Assembly (NCBI GenBank): GCA_964484205.1
Contig: CAZAEZ010000029.1
Coordinates: 1-64,000, forward strand
Direction of reading: 5' to 3'
Origin: M3007 sp964484205
Lineage (GTDB): Bacteria > Bacteroidota > Bacteroidia > Chitinophagales > Saprospiraceae
DNA length: 64,000 nucleotides
Shown here: positions 17,372 to 27,445 of the stretch, piece after piece
Position numbering within the stretch: the stretch's first letter is position 1
Layout of the letters: each line of letters starts with the position of its first letter
Made by a program: the position numbers and the translations under genes
Notes under the pieces: generated by a model
Told to the model about the DNA's origin: nothing
What the model saw: the letters and a program-made list of their open reading frames with translations, nothing else
The model's database searches: none

Positions 17372-20300
17372 ATGTGTCGAACATTTGTACCACGCCTCTG
17401 GCTACTCGCAGGCGCCTTAATCGGCCTTGCAGTATCCCTGCAATCTCAAAATACAACCGCTCAGCAGGAAACTGCGCTCCGTTTTTTACAAAGCAATCCG
17501 GCAGCCTTTAATTTGAGCCGCCAGGATGTATCCGATGTGCGCATCACCGACGCCTACCGGTCCAAACACAACGGCGTCACCCACGTTTGGGTGCAGCAAC
17601 AGCATGCCGGCATCCCGGTATTCAATGCCCTGTTTGGCCTGCACGTTAAGCCCGACGGCTCCGTGTTGCACCTGGGCCACCGCTTTGTTCAAAACCTGGC
17701 GCAGCAAGTCAACACCACCCTGCCCTCCATGGGCGCTGCCCGGGCCCTGGAAGTTGCCCTGCTCCAATTGGGCTTCACCGCCGACCAAATGCCTGCCTTG
17801 AAACGCAAGGTGGACGAACGCCACTGGATTTTTGAAAAAGGAACGGTCTCCAAAGCGGAAATCCCTGTCAAGATCTGTTACGAGCTCAATGCCCAGGGAC
17901 AACCCCGCCTGGCCTGGAGCCTCTACCTCGATCAGGTGAACACCGCCGACCTCTGGACGATCAATGTGGATGCGCAAACCGGTCAAATACTCAGCAAATT
18001 CAACCACACCGTGTACTGCCAGGCCGGCCATGCGCACCTTGTCGGTGAAAACTGCGCAGAAGAAACTCCGGCGCCCGCCAACTCGAAAATTGCTGCGCAC
18101 AAATCACAATCGGATAACAGCGCAGACGAAACCTACAACATTTTCGCCCTGCCACTCGAGAGCCCGGCGCACGGCGCACGCAGCCTCGTGGTCAATCCCG
18201 CCGATCCCACAGCCTCCCCATACGGCTGGCTCGATGTGAACGGCATGGATGGCGCCGACTACACCTATACCCGCGGCAACAATGTTTGGGCTTTTGAAGA
18301 CAGCGCCAACGACAACTCCCCCTCTGCCAGCGAATCGGCCGACGGCGGTCCGGATTTGCTCTTTGACTTCCCTTTCGATCCCAATGTTGAGCCTGTGGAC
18401 AACCTCCTGGCGGCCATCACAAACCTGTTCTACATGAACAACATGATGCACGACATCACCTACAGGTTTGGGTTTGACGAGGAGGCCGGGAATTTTCAAA
18501 CCAACAACTACGGAAACGGCGGCGAGGGTAACGATGCCGTGCTGGCGCAAGCCATCGACGGTAGTGGAACCGACAATGCGAATTTCTCAACACCTTCGGA
18601 TGGCTCCCCCGGGCGTATGCAAATGTATACCTGGGGCGGGTCGAGCGGGAATATCGTTACGGTAAACGGGCCCAGCCCTGTTGCCGGTACGTACTTTGCC
18701 GTACCTGCCAGCAACTGGGGTGGCGCCATAACGACAACACCGGTAACCGGCGAAGGGGTGGTCACCGACGACGGCTCCGGCTCCGCCGATCGCAGCCAAA
18801 ACTGCAGCCCCCCGGTGAATGATCTGCAAGGCAAAATTGCCATCATTGAGCGCGGCAACTGCGAATTCGGCAAAAAAGCGCTTGTTGCTCAACAAGCCGG
18901 CGCCGTTGGCTGCATTATTTGCAATTATGAAGATTTTACCGTCAACATGGGGCCCGGCGCGCAAGGCGCACAAGTCACCATCCCGGTGGTAAGCATGACC
19001 AAGACTAATTGCGACAAACTCCGCCAGTTTGCCGGAAACGGACTCAACATATCGCTGGTACAACCCTCCAACGGCAGCGGACCCGACCAACTGGACGGCG
19101 ATTTTGACAACGGCATTATCGCCCACGAATACGGCCACGGCATTTCAAACCGCCTGACCGGCGGCCCCAACGCCACCTCCTGCCTTGGCAATGGCGAACA
19201 AATGGGCGAAGGCTGGAGCGACTTTTTCACACTGATCACATCCGTCAAACCCGGCGACGTCGCTGAAATGCGCCGCGGCGTGGGTACCTATGTACAGCGC
19301 CAACCCAACGATGGCCAGGGCATCCGGCGCTACCCCTACTCCACCGACATGAGTATCAACCCGCAAACCTATGCCGCTGCGCAGGACTCCCAACAGCACA
19401 ACCGGGGTGAAATCTGGGCGCAGGTAACCTGGGACCTGTACTGGGCCATGGTGGAGAAATACGGCTACGACCCGGATCTGAACAATACCTCCAGCGGTAA
19501 CTTCCGGGCTGTTCAATTGGTCATGGACGGCATGAAACTCCAACCCTGCCGGCCGGGCTTCGTCGATGGCCGCGATGCCATTATTGCTGCCGACTTTTTG
19601 AACTACGACGCCGTGGATACCTGTCTGATCATGGATGTATTTGCCCGCCGTGGTTTAGGCTTGTTTGCCGACCAGGGCTCCTTCAACGACGCAATTGACG
19701 GTACGGAAAATTTCGACCCGATCGTGACCTGTATCAAGGAACTGAAAATTAAAAAAACCACGTCCACACCGTTTATCCAGGCAGGCGATGAAGCGATGTT
19801 TACCATCACTATCACCAACCACAAAGATGAAACGGCTGCCAATGTGGTTGTCACCGATCCGCTGCCGAACGGTTTATCCTTTGTTTCAGCAGATAACGGC
19901 GGCACAAACAACAACGGCGTGGTCACCTGGAATCTGGGCGATATGCCCACCGGCCAGGTTATTGAACTGCACTATACCGCCAAGTCGGACCCTTCCATGC
20001 GCTCCCTGCTCCATTTCCGCGACGATATGGACTTCGACGACGGCACCAACTGGATTTCCCTGGTGAACAACGACGAAGGCACCAACGTCTTTTACCTGCA
20101 AAGCGACTCCGTGAAAGTAGGCGACATGGCCTGGCGCGCCGATGCCCCGGTCACGGAAACCGACCAGGTGTTGCTCCACTACAACCCGGCATTGCCCGTA
20201 ACGGGCGCCAAACCGGTCCTCCGCTTCTGGCACAACTACAACACCGAAGCCAATGCCGATGCCGGATTCCTTGAAATTCAGCGGGGCGGCGACAACAACT

Positions 20301-20920
20301 GGTATCGCCTGGCGCCGGAAAAAGTGTTCGGCCACAGCTATTCCTCCGTGCAATACGGCACCTTCGCCATCCCGTTCCTGAGTGGCTTCTCGGGCAACTC
20401 CAACGGCTGGGTCCGGTCTTACTTCGACCTGAGCGATTTCAACGGCGACGACATCATCTTCCAGTTCCGCTTCGGCACCGACGACAATACCGATGTGCCC
20501 AACGGTGGCTGGGTGGTCGACCAGGTCGATCTGATCGATCTGTTCAACTATGACTCGGAAGCCTGCGTGACCTCCGATGCCGGCGATATTGCCTGCGCCC
20601 GGGCGCCGGAACGCGGTGTGCTCGTGGATACCGATGTCACGATCAACACGAAAGAGCCGGTCAGCAATGCTCTGGGCATGCGCGTTCAGCCCAACCCGGC
20701 TACCGACTGGCTCAACCTCAGCTTCGGTGAAAACGCGGAAGGCATCGCCCAAATCCGCCTGATCGGCGCCGACGGGCGTGTGGTGTTGCAGCAACAAACC
20801 GGCAACATCCTCGCCGGACAGGTCCTGCCGGTCAATATCAAAAATCTGCCGGCCGGCGTGTATGTCGTGCAGGTGGAAAGCAGTATTGGAAACAGCGTGG
20901 CCAAGGTGGTGAAACGCTAA
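17372..20920 (+). CDS. secreted M36 (fungalysin-like) metallopeptidase with T9SS sorting domain
   Basis: The product is 1182 residues from the ATG at 17372, which starts a good signal peptide (cleavage near LQSQN). A fungalysin/thermolysin propeptide follows. The zinc site is HEYGH at residues 585-589, with the third ligand in GEGWSD at about 612-617, as in family M36. A protease-associated (PA) domain is inserted before it (about 460-560). After the peptidase come a DUF11-like beta module (about 790-880) and another beta region. The last 80 residues (VQPNPATDWLNLSF...VVKR) are a T9SS sorting domain. It should be a cell-surface or released protease for polymer degradation. It is transcribed alone and ends at a very strong bidirectional terminator. 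Confidence 0.93.
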   Translation: MCRTFVPRLWLLAGALIGLAVSLQSQNTTAQQETALRFLQSNPAAFNLSRQDVSDVRITDAYRSKHNGVTHVWVQQQHAGIPVFNALFGLHVKPDGSVLHLGHRFVQNLAQQVNTTLPSMGAARALEVALLQLGFTADQMPALKRKVDERHWIFEKGTVSKAEIPVKICYELNAQGQPRLAWSLYLDQVNTADLWTINVDAQTGQILSKFNHTVYCQAGHAHLVGENCAEETPAPANSKIAAHKSQSDNSADETYNIFALPLESPAHGARSLVVNPADPTASPYGWLDVNGMDGADYTYTRGNNVWAFEDSANDNSPSASESADGGPDLLFDFPFDPNVEPVDNLLAAITNLFYMNNMMHDITYRFGFDEEAGNFQTNNYGNGGEGNDAVLAQAIDGSGTDNANFSTPSDGSPGRMQMYTWGGSSGNIVTVNGPSPVAGTYFAVPASNWGGAITTTPVTGEGVVTDDGSGSADRSQNCSPPVNDLQGKIAIIERGNCEFGKKALVAQQAGAVGCIICNYEDFTVNMGPGAQGAQVTIPVVSMTKTNCDKLRQFAGNGLNISLVQPSNGSGPDQLDGDFDNGIIAHEYGHGISNRLTGGPNATSCLGNGEQMGEGWSDFFTLITSVKPGDVAEMRRGVGTYVQRQPNDGQGIRRYPYSTDMSINPQTYAAAQDSQQHNRGEIWAQVTWDLYWAMVEKYGYDPDLNNTSSGNFRAVQLVMDGMKLQPCRPGFVDGRDAIIAADFLNYDAVDTCLIMDVFARRGLGLFADQGSFNDAIDGTENFDPIVTCIKELKIKKTTSTPFIQAGDEAMFTITITNHKDETAANVVVTDPLPNGLSFVSADNGGTNNNGVVTWNLGDMPTGQVIELHYTAKSDPSMRSLLHFRDDMDFDDGTNWISLVNNDEGTNVFYLQSDSVKVGDMAWRADAPVTETDQVLLHYNPALPVTGAKPVLRFWHNYNTEANADAGFLEIQRGGDNNWYRLAPEKVFGHSYSSVQYGTFAIPFLSGFSGNSNGWVRSYFDLSDFNGDDIIFQFRFGTDDNTDVPNGGWVVDQVDLIDLFNYDSEACVTSDAGDIACARAPERGVLVDTDVTINTKEPVSNALGMRVQPNPATDWLNLSFGENAEGIAQIRLIGADGRVVLQQQTGNILAGQVLPVNIKNLPAGVYVVQVESSIGNSVAKVVKR

Positions 20921-20925
20921 CCATT

Positions 20926-20991
20926 CAGGTCAAATTTTATAAAAAAAGGGGCTCGCCGCGGCGAGCCCCTTTTTTTATAAAATTTGACCTG
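20926..20991. terminator. 66-bp perfect palindrome, bidirectional terminator
   Basis: The two 33-base arms are exact reverse complements centred at 20958/20959. The GC-rich core GGGGCTCGCC is flanked by A7 and T7, giving a Rho-independent terminator on both strands. It lies between the convergent stops of the M36 peptidase and hsp20. The outermost arm (CAGGTCAAATTTT) is also the outer arm of the hairpin at 21614-21694. Confidence 0.9.
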
Positions 20992-21008
20992 GCAGGTTTT
21001 TAAAAACA

Positions 21009-21470
21009 TCAATTCAACGAAAACGGCACCCGCAAGGGCAAGGCGCCCCGGTAATTTTCCTGTTTGGGTATCTCAATGCGCACAACACCCCTGGCCGAAT
21101 CGACGTGAATGTTTTCAAAATCAAGGGCATCGGTATTCACCTGGAAGACCCGTTGAAACGCTGCCGGCCTGTACTCGCGGTGCAGGTAACGGCGGCTGCC
21201 ATAGGGTTCAAAGTTGTGTTCATCCGGTTGGTACCGGACTTCAATGCTGTCGTCCGTTGTGAAAAACAGCAAATCCTCGTGCGACAAACCCGGCACGACC
21301 AGTTCGATATAAAAGGCCTTTTCGGTTTCGTACACATTGGTGGCCGGCATCAGATTCAACTGCATCTGAAAATTCTCCTGCGCTGCTTTCCAATTATTCC
21401 GGGTAATGAAATCATCAAAAAACAACGGCTGTTCGGCCGGCAACTGGCGGTTATTTTGAGCTGGGAACAT
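21009..21470 (-). CDS. Hsp20 family small heat-shock protein
   Basis: The product is 153 residues from the ATG at 21470 (MFPAQNNRQ). It has an alpha-crystallin domain at about residues 42-140, beginning with PATNVYETEKAFYIELVVPG and ending with GVVRIEIPK. Small heat-shock proteins form oligomers that hold unfolding proteins in a refoldable state without ATP. The longer in-frame start adds 34 residues unlike the family. The gene stands alone between two strong hairpin terminators. Confidence 0.9.
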   Translation of the reverse strand: MFPAQNNRQLPAEQPLFFDDFITRNNWKAAQENFQMQLNLMPATNVYETEKAFYIELVVPGLSHEDLLFFTTDDSIEVRYQPDEHNFEPYGSRRYLHREYRPAAFQRVFQVNTDALDFENIHVDSARGVVRIEIPKQENYRGALPLRVPFSLN

Positions 21471-21613
21471 GACAAAAACATTTTTCTTTAAAAGAAAGGT
21501 TTCAGGCAATTCTATATCGCTCAAACAGCGCGCCAAGCCCCATTGTTGTCGGTGCTTGTGCCACTTTGACAAATAAATAACACTTTGGCTGTCAAAATGT
21601 CGGCGGCTGTACT

Positions 21614-21694
21614 AACCTGTCAGGTCAAATTTTTTACGGGAAAAACGATGCAACGCATATCGTTTTTCCCGTAAAAAATTTGACCTGACAGGTT
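21614..21694. terminator. hairpin with 36-bp perfect arms
   Basis: The arms 21614-21649 and 21659-21694 are exact reverse complements around a 9-base loop. The right arm abuts the stop codon of the minus-strand barrel gene (21695). T-runs within the arms fit termination. The outer part AACCTGTCAGGTCAAATTTT is shared with the terminator at 20926-20991, while the inner core differs. Confidence 0.85.
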
Positions 21695-22567
21695 TTAAAA
21701 TTTAAACACCATGCCCGCAGTCAGCCGTAAAATCCGGCTGACGTTGCGCCCGCCCAGAATGTAACCACTACTCAGGTAAAAACCACTCTTCCCGGTTTCG
21801 GAGTAATACACCGTGCCGCCAATTTGTGTGAAAGAAACGCCGAAAGCCTGCGGTAAATCCGGGATACCCGGTATAAAATCATTCCCGCCAGGGGTATGCT
21901 GCCACTCCAGCCAGGCATCGAGGTAGTACCGGGCGCTGGGAAAGCCGAGTTTGAGCAGAACCGTGGCGAAATCAGCCGGTTGGGCGGGCTGGTAGTCCGG
22001 CCGTTCTTTCCGGATCGCGGCAACATCCTGCTCCCGCAACCGGTCGAAACGCCAGTTGTAGCCCCCGGTAAGGTTAAAAAACAGGCCGAGCGGCGTTTCC
22101 CATTGCAGGATCATGCGTGCCGGCAAGATTACGGCTTTCTGGCCCAAAGCACCCGAACCGGCCGGCTCGTAATCGGCCAAAGGAAAACCCAGGCCGCTGG
22201 CCACCAGCAACCCCAAACGGCCGGCGCCCGCCAGTTGGGTGTACACCGGCCGGTATTTCAGAAAAAGGCCGCCGTCCTGCAAGCCGCTTTGGCTCGACGT
22301 AAACACATAGGCCGCCGTGCCCACCACATCGATGCGTTCGCTCAGGCCATATTCGGCAAACAAACCCAACAGGCTGCCTTTGTAGCCCACATCGAATGTT
22401 TGCCCCCCGGCGCCGGCAATGTTGTTGGCGGAATTAAATGAAATGGAAGGCGCCAGATCAAGCACGCCTTTACCCTTCAGGTACCCGTCGATGGGTCCCT
22501 GGGCGGCCAGACCGATGGGAATCAGCGCACAAAGCAGCGCAGCGGTTGATGTTGGAAGACCAGGCAT
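21695..22567 (-). CDS. putative outer-membrane beta-barrel protein
   Basis: The 290-residue protein has a signal peptide (cleavage near AAQG, residue 23) and many alternating short strands rich in G, Y, F and L, ending in MVFKF with the C-terminal aromatic residue common in outer-membrane barrels. I cannot name the family or substrate. It is probably transcribed alone, with the strong hairpin directly behind its stop codon. Confidence 0.65.
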   Translation of the reverse strand: MPGLPTSTAALLCALIPIGLAAQGPIDGYLKGKGVLDLAPSISFNSANNIAGAGGQTFDVGYKGSLLGLFAEYGLSERIDVVGTAAYVFTSSQSGLQDGGLFLKYRPVYTQLAGAGRLGLLVASGLGFPLADYEPAGSGALGQKAVILPARMILQWETPLGLFFNLTGGYNWRFDRLREQDVAAIRKERPDYQPAQPADFATVLLKLGFPSARYYLDAWLEWQHTPGGNDFIPGIPDLPQAFGVSFTQIGGTVYYSETGKSGFYLSSGYILGGRNVSRILRLTAGMVFKF

Positions 22568-22888
22568 AGCAAAAATTCAGGTAAAATTTTCACCACGGAG
22601 TTTGGGTTGCGTCACTCGAGGCTGTCTGATAAGTAAATCCCAAACCCCATGCGGAAATTTTTTTACCGCGAAGGTGCAAAGACCTGAAGAATTAACCTCC
22701 GTGCCTTTGCGGCCTTGCGGTGAAAAATTTGTCGCGTTTTTCGCGAAGCGCCTTTTTGGCTCAACCCCGTCGTATGGCCTGGCAAACAAACAAGGACACA
22801 GAGCATCAAACTCCGTGTCCTCCGGAATATTTGGAATCACTTGCGCATTCGAGGGCTTACGCGGTTCAACCTCATCCCCAACCAGGTC
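22568..22888. repeat. intergenic region with inverted repeat
   Basis: This 321-bp gap contains an inverted repeat with arms 22655-22681 and 22704-22730 (words ACCGCGAAGG...GCAAAG and CTTTGCGGCCTTGCGGT). Repeats built on such ACCGCGAAGG words are frequent in intergenic DNA of this and other phyla. No gene is seen; short frames here lack codon bias. Confidence 0.6.
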
Positions 22889-23482
22889 TTAAATCTCGGT
22901 AGGAGGCGCCGGCGCCGGTACCACATTTTCCACCGGCGGCAAGGATTGCAGGTAGGCAAACATCGCTTTCAGGTCGGCATCCGTCATTTTGGTCAGGTTG
23001 AACCAGGGCATGGGCGGGAGCAGGGCCCGGCCGCCGTCGAGGCCTTTGTACTTGCCTTCCGTCACCGCTTTTTTAAACTGCTCGAAACTCCAGCTGCCGA
23101 TACCCGTGGCATCGGGGGTCAGGTTGGCGGCATAGGACGTTCCCCAGGGGCCCACAAAAGCCGTGACCATGGGGTGCATGAGTACCCACTGACCGGTGCG
23201 CACCGCTTCCTTGTCGGCAATGGGCGCCAGGGGCACATCGGCGGGGTGCCCCGACATGAGGCGCGTGCGGTCTAAATCGGGGCCATGATCGGTCATCACC
23301 TTGGGCGTATGGCAATCGTTGCAGCCCATGGTGGTCACGAGGTATTCGCCGCGTTTGACCAGGTCGGCGGTGTTTTCGGGTTGGGTGACTGCCTGTGCCT
23401 GCGCCTCATTGGTTGTCCAGGTACAGTTGTGCAGGAAAATGGCGCCCCCGGCAAGCAGGAAGCCCCAAAGAATCGTTTTCAT
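22889..23482 (-). CDS. monohaem c-type cytochrome, probable lipoprotein
   Basis: The 197-residue protein has one haem-attachment site CNDCH at residues 54-58. A methionine within the PPMPWF segment (about residue 157) is the likely distal ligand. The N-terminus (MKTILWGFLLAGGAIFLHNC) has a lipobox-like end with cysteine at residue 20, so it may be lipid-anchored in the periplasm. Cytochromes of this type pass electrons between dehydrogenases and oxidases; the partner is not encoded nearby. It is divergent from the WG-repeat gene. Confidence 0.88.
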   Translation of the reverse strand: MKTILWGFLLAGGAIFLHNCTWTTNEAQAQAVTQPENTADLVKRGEYLVTTMGCNDCHTPKVMTDHGPDLDRTRLMSGHPADVPLAPIADKEAVRTGQWVLMHPMVTAFVGPWGTSYAANLTPDATGIGSWSFEQFKKAVTEGKYKGLDGGRALLPPMPWFNLTKMTDADLKAMFAYLQSLPPVENVVPAPAPPTEI

Positions 23483-23538
23483 AATAAGCCGTATTGTTAA
23501 TGAAATAATGGCGTTTGACCATGTACCTAATGCGAAGG

Positions 23539-23566
23539 TTGCAAGGTATTTTAATTCTTAAATTTG
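23539..23566 (+). promoter_or_regulatory. promoter of WG-repeat operon
   Basis: TTG (23539-23541), 17 bases, TAAATTTG (23559-23566), followed about 46 bp later by the ATG. The -7 box is an exact consensus match. Confidence 0.5.
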
Positions 23567-23612
23567 CAGCAATAACCACTCGAAACGCACACCGCCAAAA
23601 CCTGAATTTCGT

Positions 23613-26600
23613 ATGCGAACACCCCTGTTTTTTAGCCTGATCGTTGTTATTGTTTTTTCCCAAAATATTCTACTCACCGCACAGGCCCCGCCGGAGTTGG
23701 TTCCATTCCGGCAAGGAAATTCCTGGGGATATACCGACCGCTCGGGCAAGCTGATCATTCCACTGCAATTTTCGAAAGCCGGCGCCCTGTCCGACAGCCT
23801 GGCCCTAACCGATCTCTGGGGATATGATTGGGAGCAGCGATACAAACTGAACAACCCGGTAGCCACCGTTTGCCGGAACGGGCGGTACGGCTGGCTGAAG
23901 GCCGACGGCAGTTATGCGCTGGAACCCGTTTCCCTGTTGCCGCCGGTATTGAAACCGATTAACCCCGAACTGTTCTGGCTGGCCCGCTGCGATTCCATGA
24001 ACGACGACATGCGGCTTTTTCGGATTGCCCTGTTCAACCGCGATTTGGAACAACTATGCCCGTTTCGCTACGATTGGCTGACCGATCAGGAATCGGAAGA
24101 CGACTACGGCCTGGGCTATTGGATGGAACCGGACCGGGAAATTCCGGCAGTCCTGCACGTGTGGCAATTCGAACCCGGCGGGCAATTCACGCCGCCGGAT
24201 CAGGAACCGGATTATCTGTTTGTAAACCGCGCAGGCAAGGTGGGTTATATCCGCAAAGACGGCACGGAAGCTTTTGCTCCGATTTGGGACTTTATGACTC
24301 CGCCCGACAATGACGTAAGCCTGGCAGGCCGGCACGACCCGGAACTCGGGATTTTGAACTACCTGTTTGTATCCGCCGGCAATACGGTGTTGAAACAGTT
24401 CGACGACATCGGAGAAGTGGACCACTGTTTTTCACAGGGTCTGTTGTTGGTCCGGATGACGGATGAAGGCTTTCGCTACCTCGACCGGACGGGAAACTGG
24501 ATAAGCCCGGAAACCTACCGAAAAGCATTCCGGTTTACCCGGTACGGTTGGGCCATTGTCGAGGACATGCAAGGCCAGAGTAAAATTATCGACAGACAAG
24601 GCGCCGTGTTGTTGGAACTGGAAAACGTTAATGCAATCCAGCCCCACCACGACGGCTTTTTAATGCAACATGCCGACAGCCTTTGGTATGAACACGACCG
24701 GCAATTCCGGCAAACCAGCCAACTCAGTTATACCGGCGGGTTTAATTTAATCTTTGCCAAAACACCCTACCGCATCGCCACAATAGATCAGAAACAAGTA
24801 CTGCTCGATCAAAATGGACAAATAGTAATTCCTTTCCCGTTTGTGTATCCTTACCGCGAGCTAACTCGGACGAGTGCATCCGGTGACACGACCTATTTTT
24901 TGGAAGTCCATCAAATAGGTAAAGAAGGCCTGTACAATGAACGATTGGAAGAAGTGGTGCCCTGCACCTTCGACCATGTTCAGCTTTACCGCGATTCGGT
25001 TTTTATTCTGGCATATTCAAAGGAGAAAATCCAACTGTTCGACCCCCTTGGGCGCCTGCCCATTTGGGACGAATTTGACAAGGTTCGGATTGATCACGGG
25101 AGTCCGTTCGGCGCCATTAAGGTGCAAAAGGACAGTTTGTGGGGCAGTTATTCCCCCGACGGCAAGGTCATTTTGCCGGTAGTTTACCTCGAATGTCCAC
25201 CGAATTCGGTGCGGCCGGACTATCCATTTGTCAGTCTTCACCGCCGCGATGGCTGGGACTTTTTTGATCCAAACGGCCAACTGCTGAAGCGGTCCAACCT
25301 GGATGCCGATCATATTTCCTCCATTGAAAATTTGGATTGCGCCAATTGTTACGGCATTTACGCCTCCAAAAACGGGACAAGTTTTTATGCACGCCCCGAC
25401 GGTACGCCACTACTGCCCGTGCATACCTATCAAAACAGTTCCCTGCGGGATGGGTATATTTTGGCTTCAAAAAATGGAAAAAAGGGCGTTATCCGGCTTT
25501 CCGACCGCAAGGAGATCGTGCCGTTTGAATATAAATACTGTTATCTATCCTATGGCAAAATCGTGTTAAAGCGATTCGACGGCGCCGACATGCAATTGCT
25601 CGACCCGCAAACTGGCCGCATACGCACGCTCACCAATATTGCTATCATCGACCCTTTTTCGGAAGGGCTGGCCACCGTGCATGCCGGCGAAGCCTGCGAA
25701 GACCGGAATAACTACGGTTATGTGGATACGAATTACCAACTCGTCATTCGCCAGCAATTCAGCTGGGCAAAAGCATTCGCCGGTGGCCAGGCTGCTGCCC
25801 GCGACGCTGCCAACCGCTGGGGTTTGATCGACCGGAGCGGAAAATGGGTGGTGCAACCGCAGTTTGAAAAAATTGAACTGTTCAGGCCGGAAGACCGGCT
25901 CATTCTCGTGAAAGTTTTCAACGGCGGATGGGGATTCATCGACCGCTCGGGCAGCTGGGTACTCCCGGCTGACCTGGAAGAAGCCTACCTGGAAGCCTGG
26001 CATGATAACCGGTCATTCGCCAAAGGCTGGCGCTTCGACGCTGCATCCGGCTTAAAAGAGCATTTTGTACTGAATACGCATACCAGGCGTATTGTATTCC
26101 AAGCAAAAACGTCCCATGCAGTTAAGATTAACCTTTGGTGGAATAACCTGACAGAATTGGAAGACTATCCGCAACCCGGCCAACAAAGCCTGCTGGACCC
26201 CGACGGAAAATTTTTACTCGAAGCCTGTACCTACCTTTCCGGCTCACACGATAGTTTAATTTTTGCCATAAAAGACGGCCGTTTGTTGCGATACAAACAG
26301 GAGGGCGCTGAATTAGTCGAGCTGAACCCGCCATTCAAACCAATTGCCGAAGGTTGGGAAATAGAACTGGTACCGCTTTATAACACGGCTGTACTGGTGG
26401 ACAAGCAGGGGAAGTTGCTGGTACCTTTCGCGCCTGAAATGTATTTCAATGTTTACCCGAAACAGCAACTTGTCGTTGGGCAACATAGCAACGACACCGG
26501 CCTCTCCGACCTTGTTTTTTGCGATAAAACCGGCCGCGTGCTTTTCCAAACCACGCTGAAAGTTGAACAAATGGAGCCCATCGATGAACAATTGGTCCGA

Positions 26601-26774
26601 ATTATTCAAGGTGAAAAAACCGGGCTGATTAATCTGGCGGAAGGCAAAGTAATTGTACCGCCTGAATTTGAAACGGTGGAGTTGTTGCCCAAACAACGGT
26701 TGATCCGGGTGTTTAAAGGCGAAATGGAATACGGGTATTTTGATTTTTCGGGACGGCGGTATTTTTCGGATTGA
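23613..26774 (+). CDS. exported WG-repeat protein
   Basis: The 1053-residue protein has a signal peptide (cleavage near LLTAQ, residue 24) followed by at least twelve WG/KWGL-type repeats, for example WGYTDRSGKLIIPLQF near residue 38, RWGLIDRSGKWVVQPQF near 735 and GWGFIDRSGSWVLP near 770. Each repeat is a small beta hairpin with the pattern G-[YFL]-[IV]-D-x-x-G-[KR]. WG-repeat proteins are abundant in Bacteroidota and have no established common function; a surface binding role is inferred. No T9SS sorting domain is seen at the C-terminus. It probably forms an operon with the next gene, 35 bp downstream. Confidence 0.85.
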   Translation: MRTPLFFSLIVVIVFSQNILLTAQAPPELVPFRQGNSWGYTDRSGKLIIPLQFSKAGALSDSLALTDLWGYDWEQRYKLNNPVATVCRNGRYGWLKADGSYALEPVSLLPPVLKPINPELFWLARCDSMNDDMRLFRIALFNRDLEQLCPFRYDWLTDQESEDDYGLGYWMEPDREIPAVLHVWQFEPGGQFTPPDQEPDYLFVNRAGKVGYIRKDGTEAFAPIWDFMTPPDNDVSLAGRHDPELGILNYLFVSAGNTVLKQFDDIGEVDHCFSQGLLLVRMTDEGFRYLDRTGNWISPETYRKAFRFTRYGWAIVEDMQGQSKIIDRQGAVLLELENVNAIQPHHDGFLMQHADSLWYEHDRQFRQTSQLSYTGGFNLIFAKTPYRIATIDQKQVLLDQNGQIVIPFPFVYPYRELTRTSASGDTTYFLEVHQIGKEGLYNERLEEVVPCTFDHVQLYRDSVFILAYSKEKIQLFDPLGRLPIWDEFDKVRIDHGSPFGAIKVQKDSLWGSYSPDGKVILPVVYLECPPNSVRPDYPFVSLHRRDGWDFFDPNGQLLKRSNLDADHISSIENLDCANCYGIYASKNGTSFYARPDGTPLLPVHTYQNSSLRDGYILASKNGKKGVIRLSDRKEIVPFEYKYCYLSYGKIVLKRFDGADMQLLDPQTGRIRTLTNIAIIDPFSEGLATVHAGEACEDRNNYGYVDTNYQLVIRQQFSWAKAFAGGQAAARDAANRWGLIDRSGKWVVQPQFEKIELFRPEDRLILVKVFNGGWGFIDRSGSWVLPADLEEAYLEAWHDNRSFAKGWRFDAASGLKEHFVLNTHTRRIVFQAKTSHAVKINLWWNNLTELEDYPQPGQQSLLDPDGKFLLEACTYLSGSHDSLIFAIKDGRLLRYKQEGAELVELNPPFKPIAEGWEIELVPLYNTAVLVDKQGKLLVPFAPEMYFNVYPKQQLVVGQHSNDTGLSDLVFCDKTGRVLFQTTLKVEQMEPIDEQLVRIIQGEKTGLINLAEGKVIVPPEFETVELLPKQRLIRVFKGEMEYGYFDFSGRRYFSD

Positions 26775-26809
26775 AACTTTTTCAAGCCATAACTCTTAAA
26801 CCTTTTTTT

Positions 26810-27418
26810 ATGAAATACAGACTCTTAAACCTGATTCTTTTGCTGATTTCAGCAACCCCTGCCTCCGCCCAGCTTTATGCCGATTGCGACTCCGCCTATT
26901 GGGTCGGTACGCAGTACAAATTACATTTTACCGGCGCATACGGCATCGGAAACAACGCAGAAGAGGCAAAAAGGGTTGAATGTTTTTTCAACGGTGAAAA
27001 TTACGGGCAGGCAGAAGAAAACTCGACCTGGCTTCGCTTTGCGATTGAAAAGGCCGGCACCCTGCGCTTTACCATTCAGCCGGATTCCGTAGGCGACGAT
27101 TACGACTTCGTGTTGTACCGGTTGCCTGCCGACGGTCAATGTTCCAAAAAGAAAACTATTCGCTGCATGGCTTCCGGCGCGAACCCGGTTGATGATCCGA
27201 ACAATCCTTGCCTGGGCGCGACCGGCTTGCGCGACCGGGAATGGGGTAATTCAGCAGACGCCGGTTGCAGCGACAGGGGCGACAATGCCTGGCTCAAGCC
27301 GGTACCGGTAAAACCCGGTGAGCAGTACGTGCTGCTGATCAGCAACCTGTCTCATCCAATTCACGGATTTGTGATCCATTTCAAAGGCGATTTTACCTTT
27401 CAGGAAAATCCGGAGTAA
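26810..27418 (+). CDS. secreted PPC-like beta-domain protein
   Basis: The product is 202 residues from the ATG at 26810. It has a clear signal peptide (cleavage near ASAQL, residue 21) and then one beta domain with the pattern STWLRFAIEKAGTLRFTIQP...DYDFVLYRL. This resembles the pre-peptidase-C-type or OmpA-associated beta domain often repeated in Bacteroidota surface proteins. Six or more cysteines suggest disulfides. There is no enzyme motif. Position and spacing link it to the WG-repeat gene. Function is unknown. Confidence 0.75.
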   Translation: MKYRLLNLILLLISATPASAQLYADCDSAYWVGTQYKLHFTGAYGIGNNAEEAKRVECFFNGENYGQAEENSTWLRFAIEKAGTLRFTIQPDSVGDDYDFVLYRLPADGQCSKKKTIRCMASGANPVDDPNNPCLGATGLRDREWGNSADAGCSDRGDNAWLKPVPVKPGEQYVLLISNLSHPIHGFVIHFKGDFTFQENPE

Positions 27419-27445
27419 CCGGCGCTCAACCGGCCCGTGGTGCAT

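Noticed and set aside
22577..22840. Small minus-strand frame before the cytochrome gene
   Set aside because: It lies over an inverted repeat and lacks codon bias or a recognisable start context.
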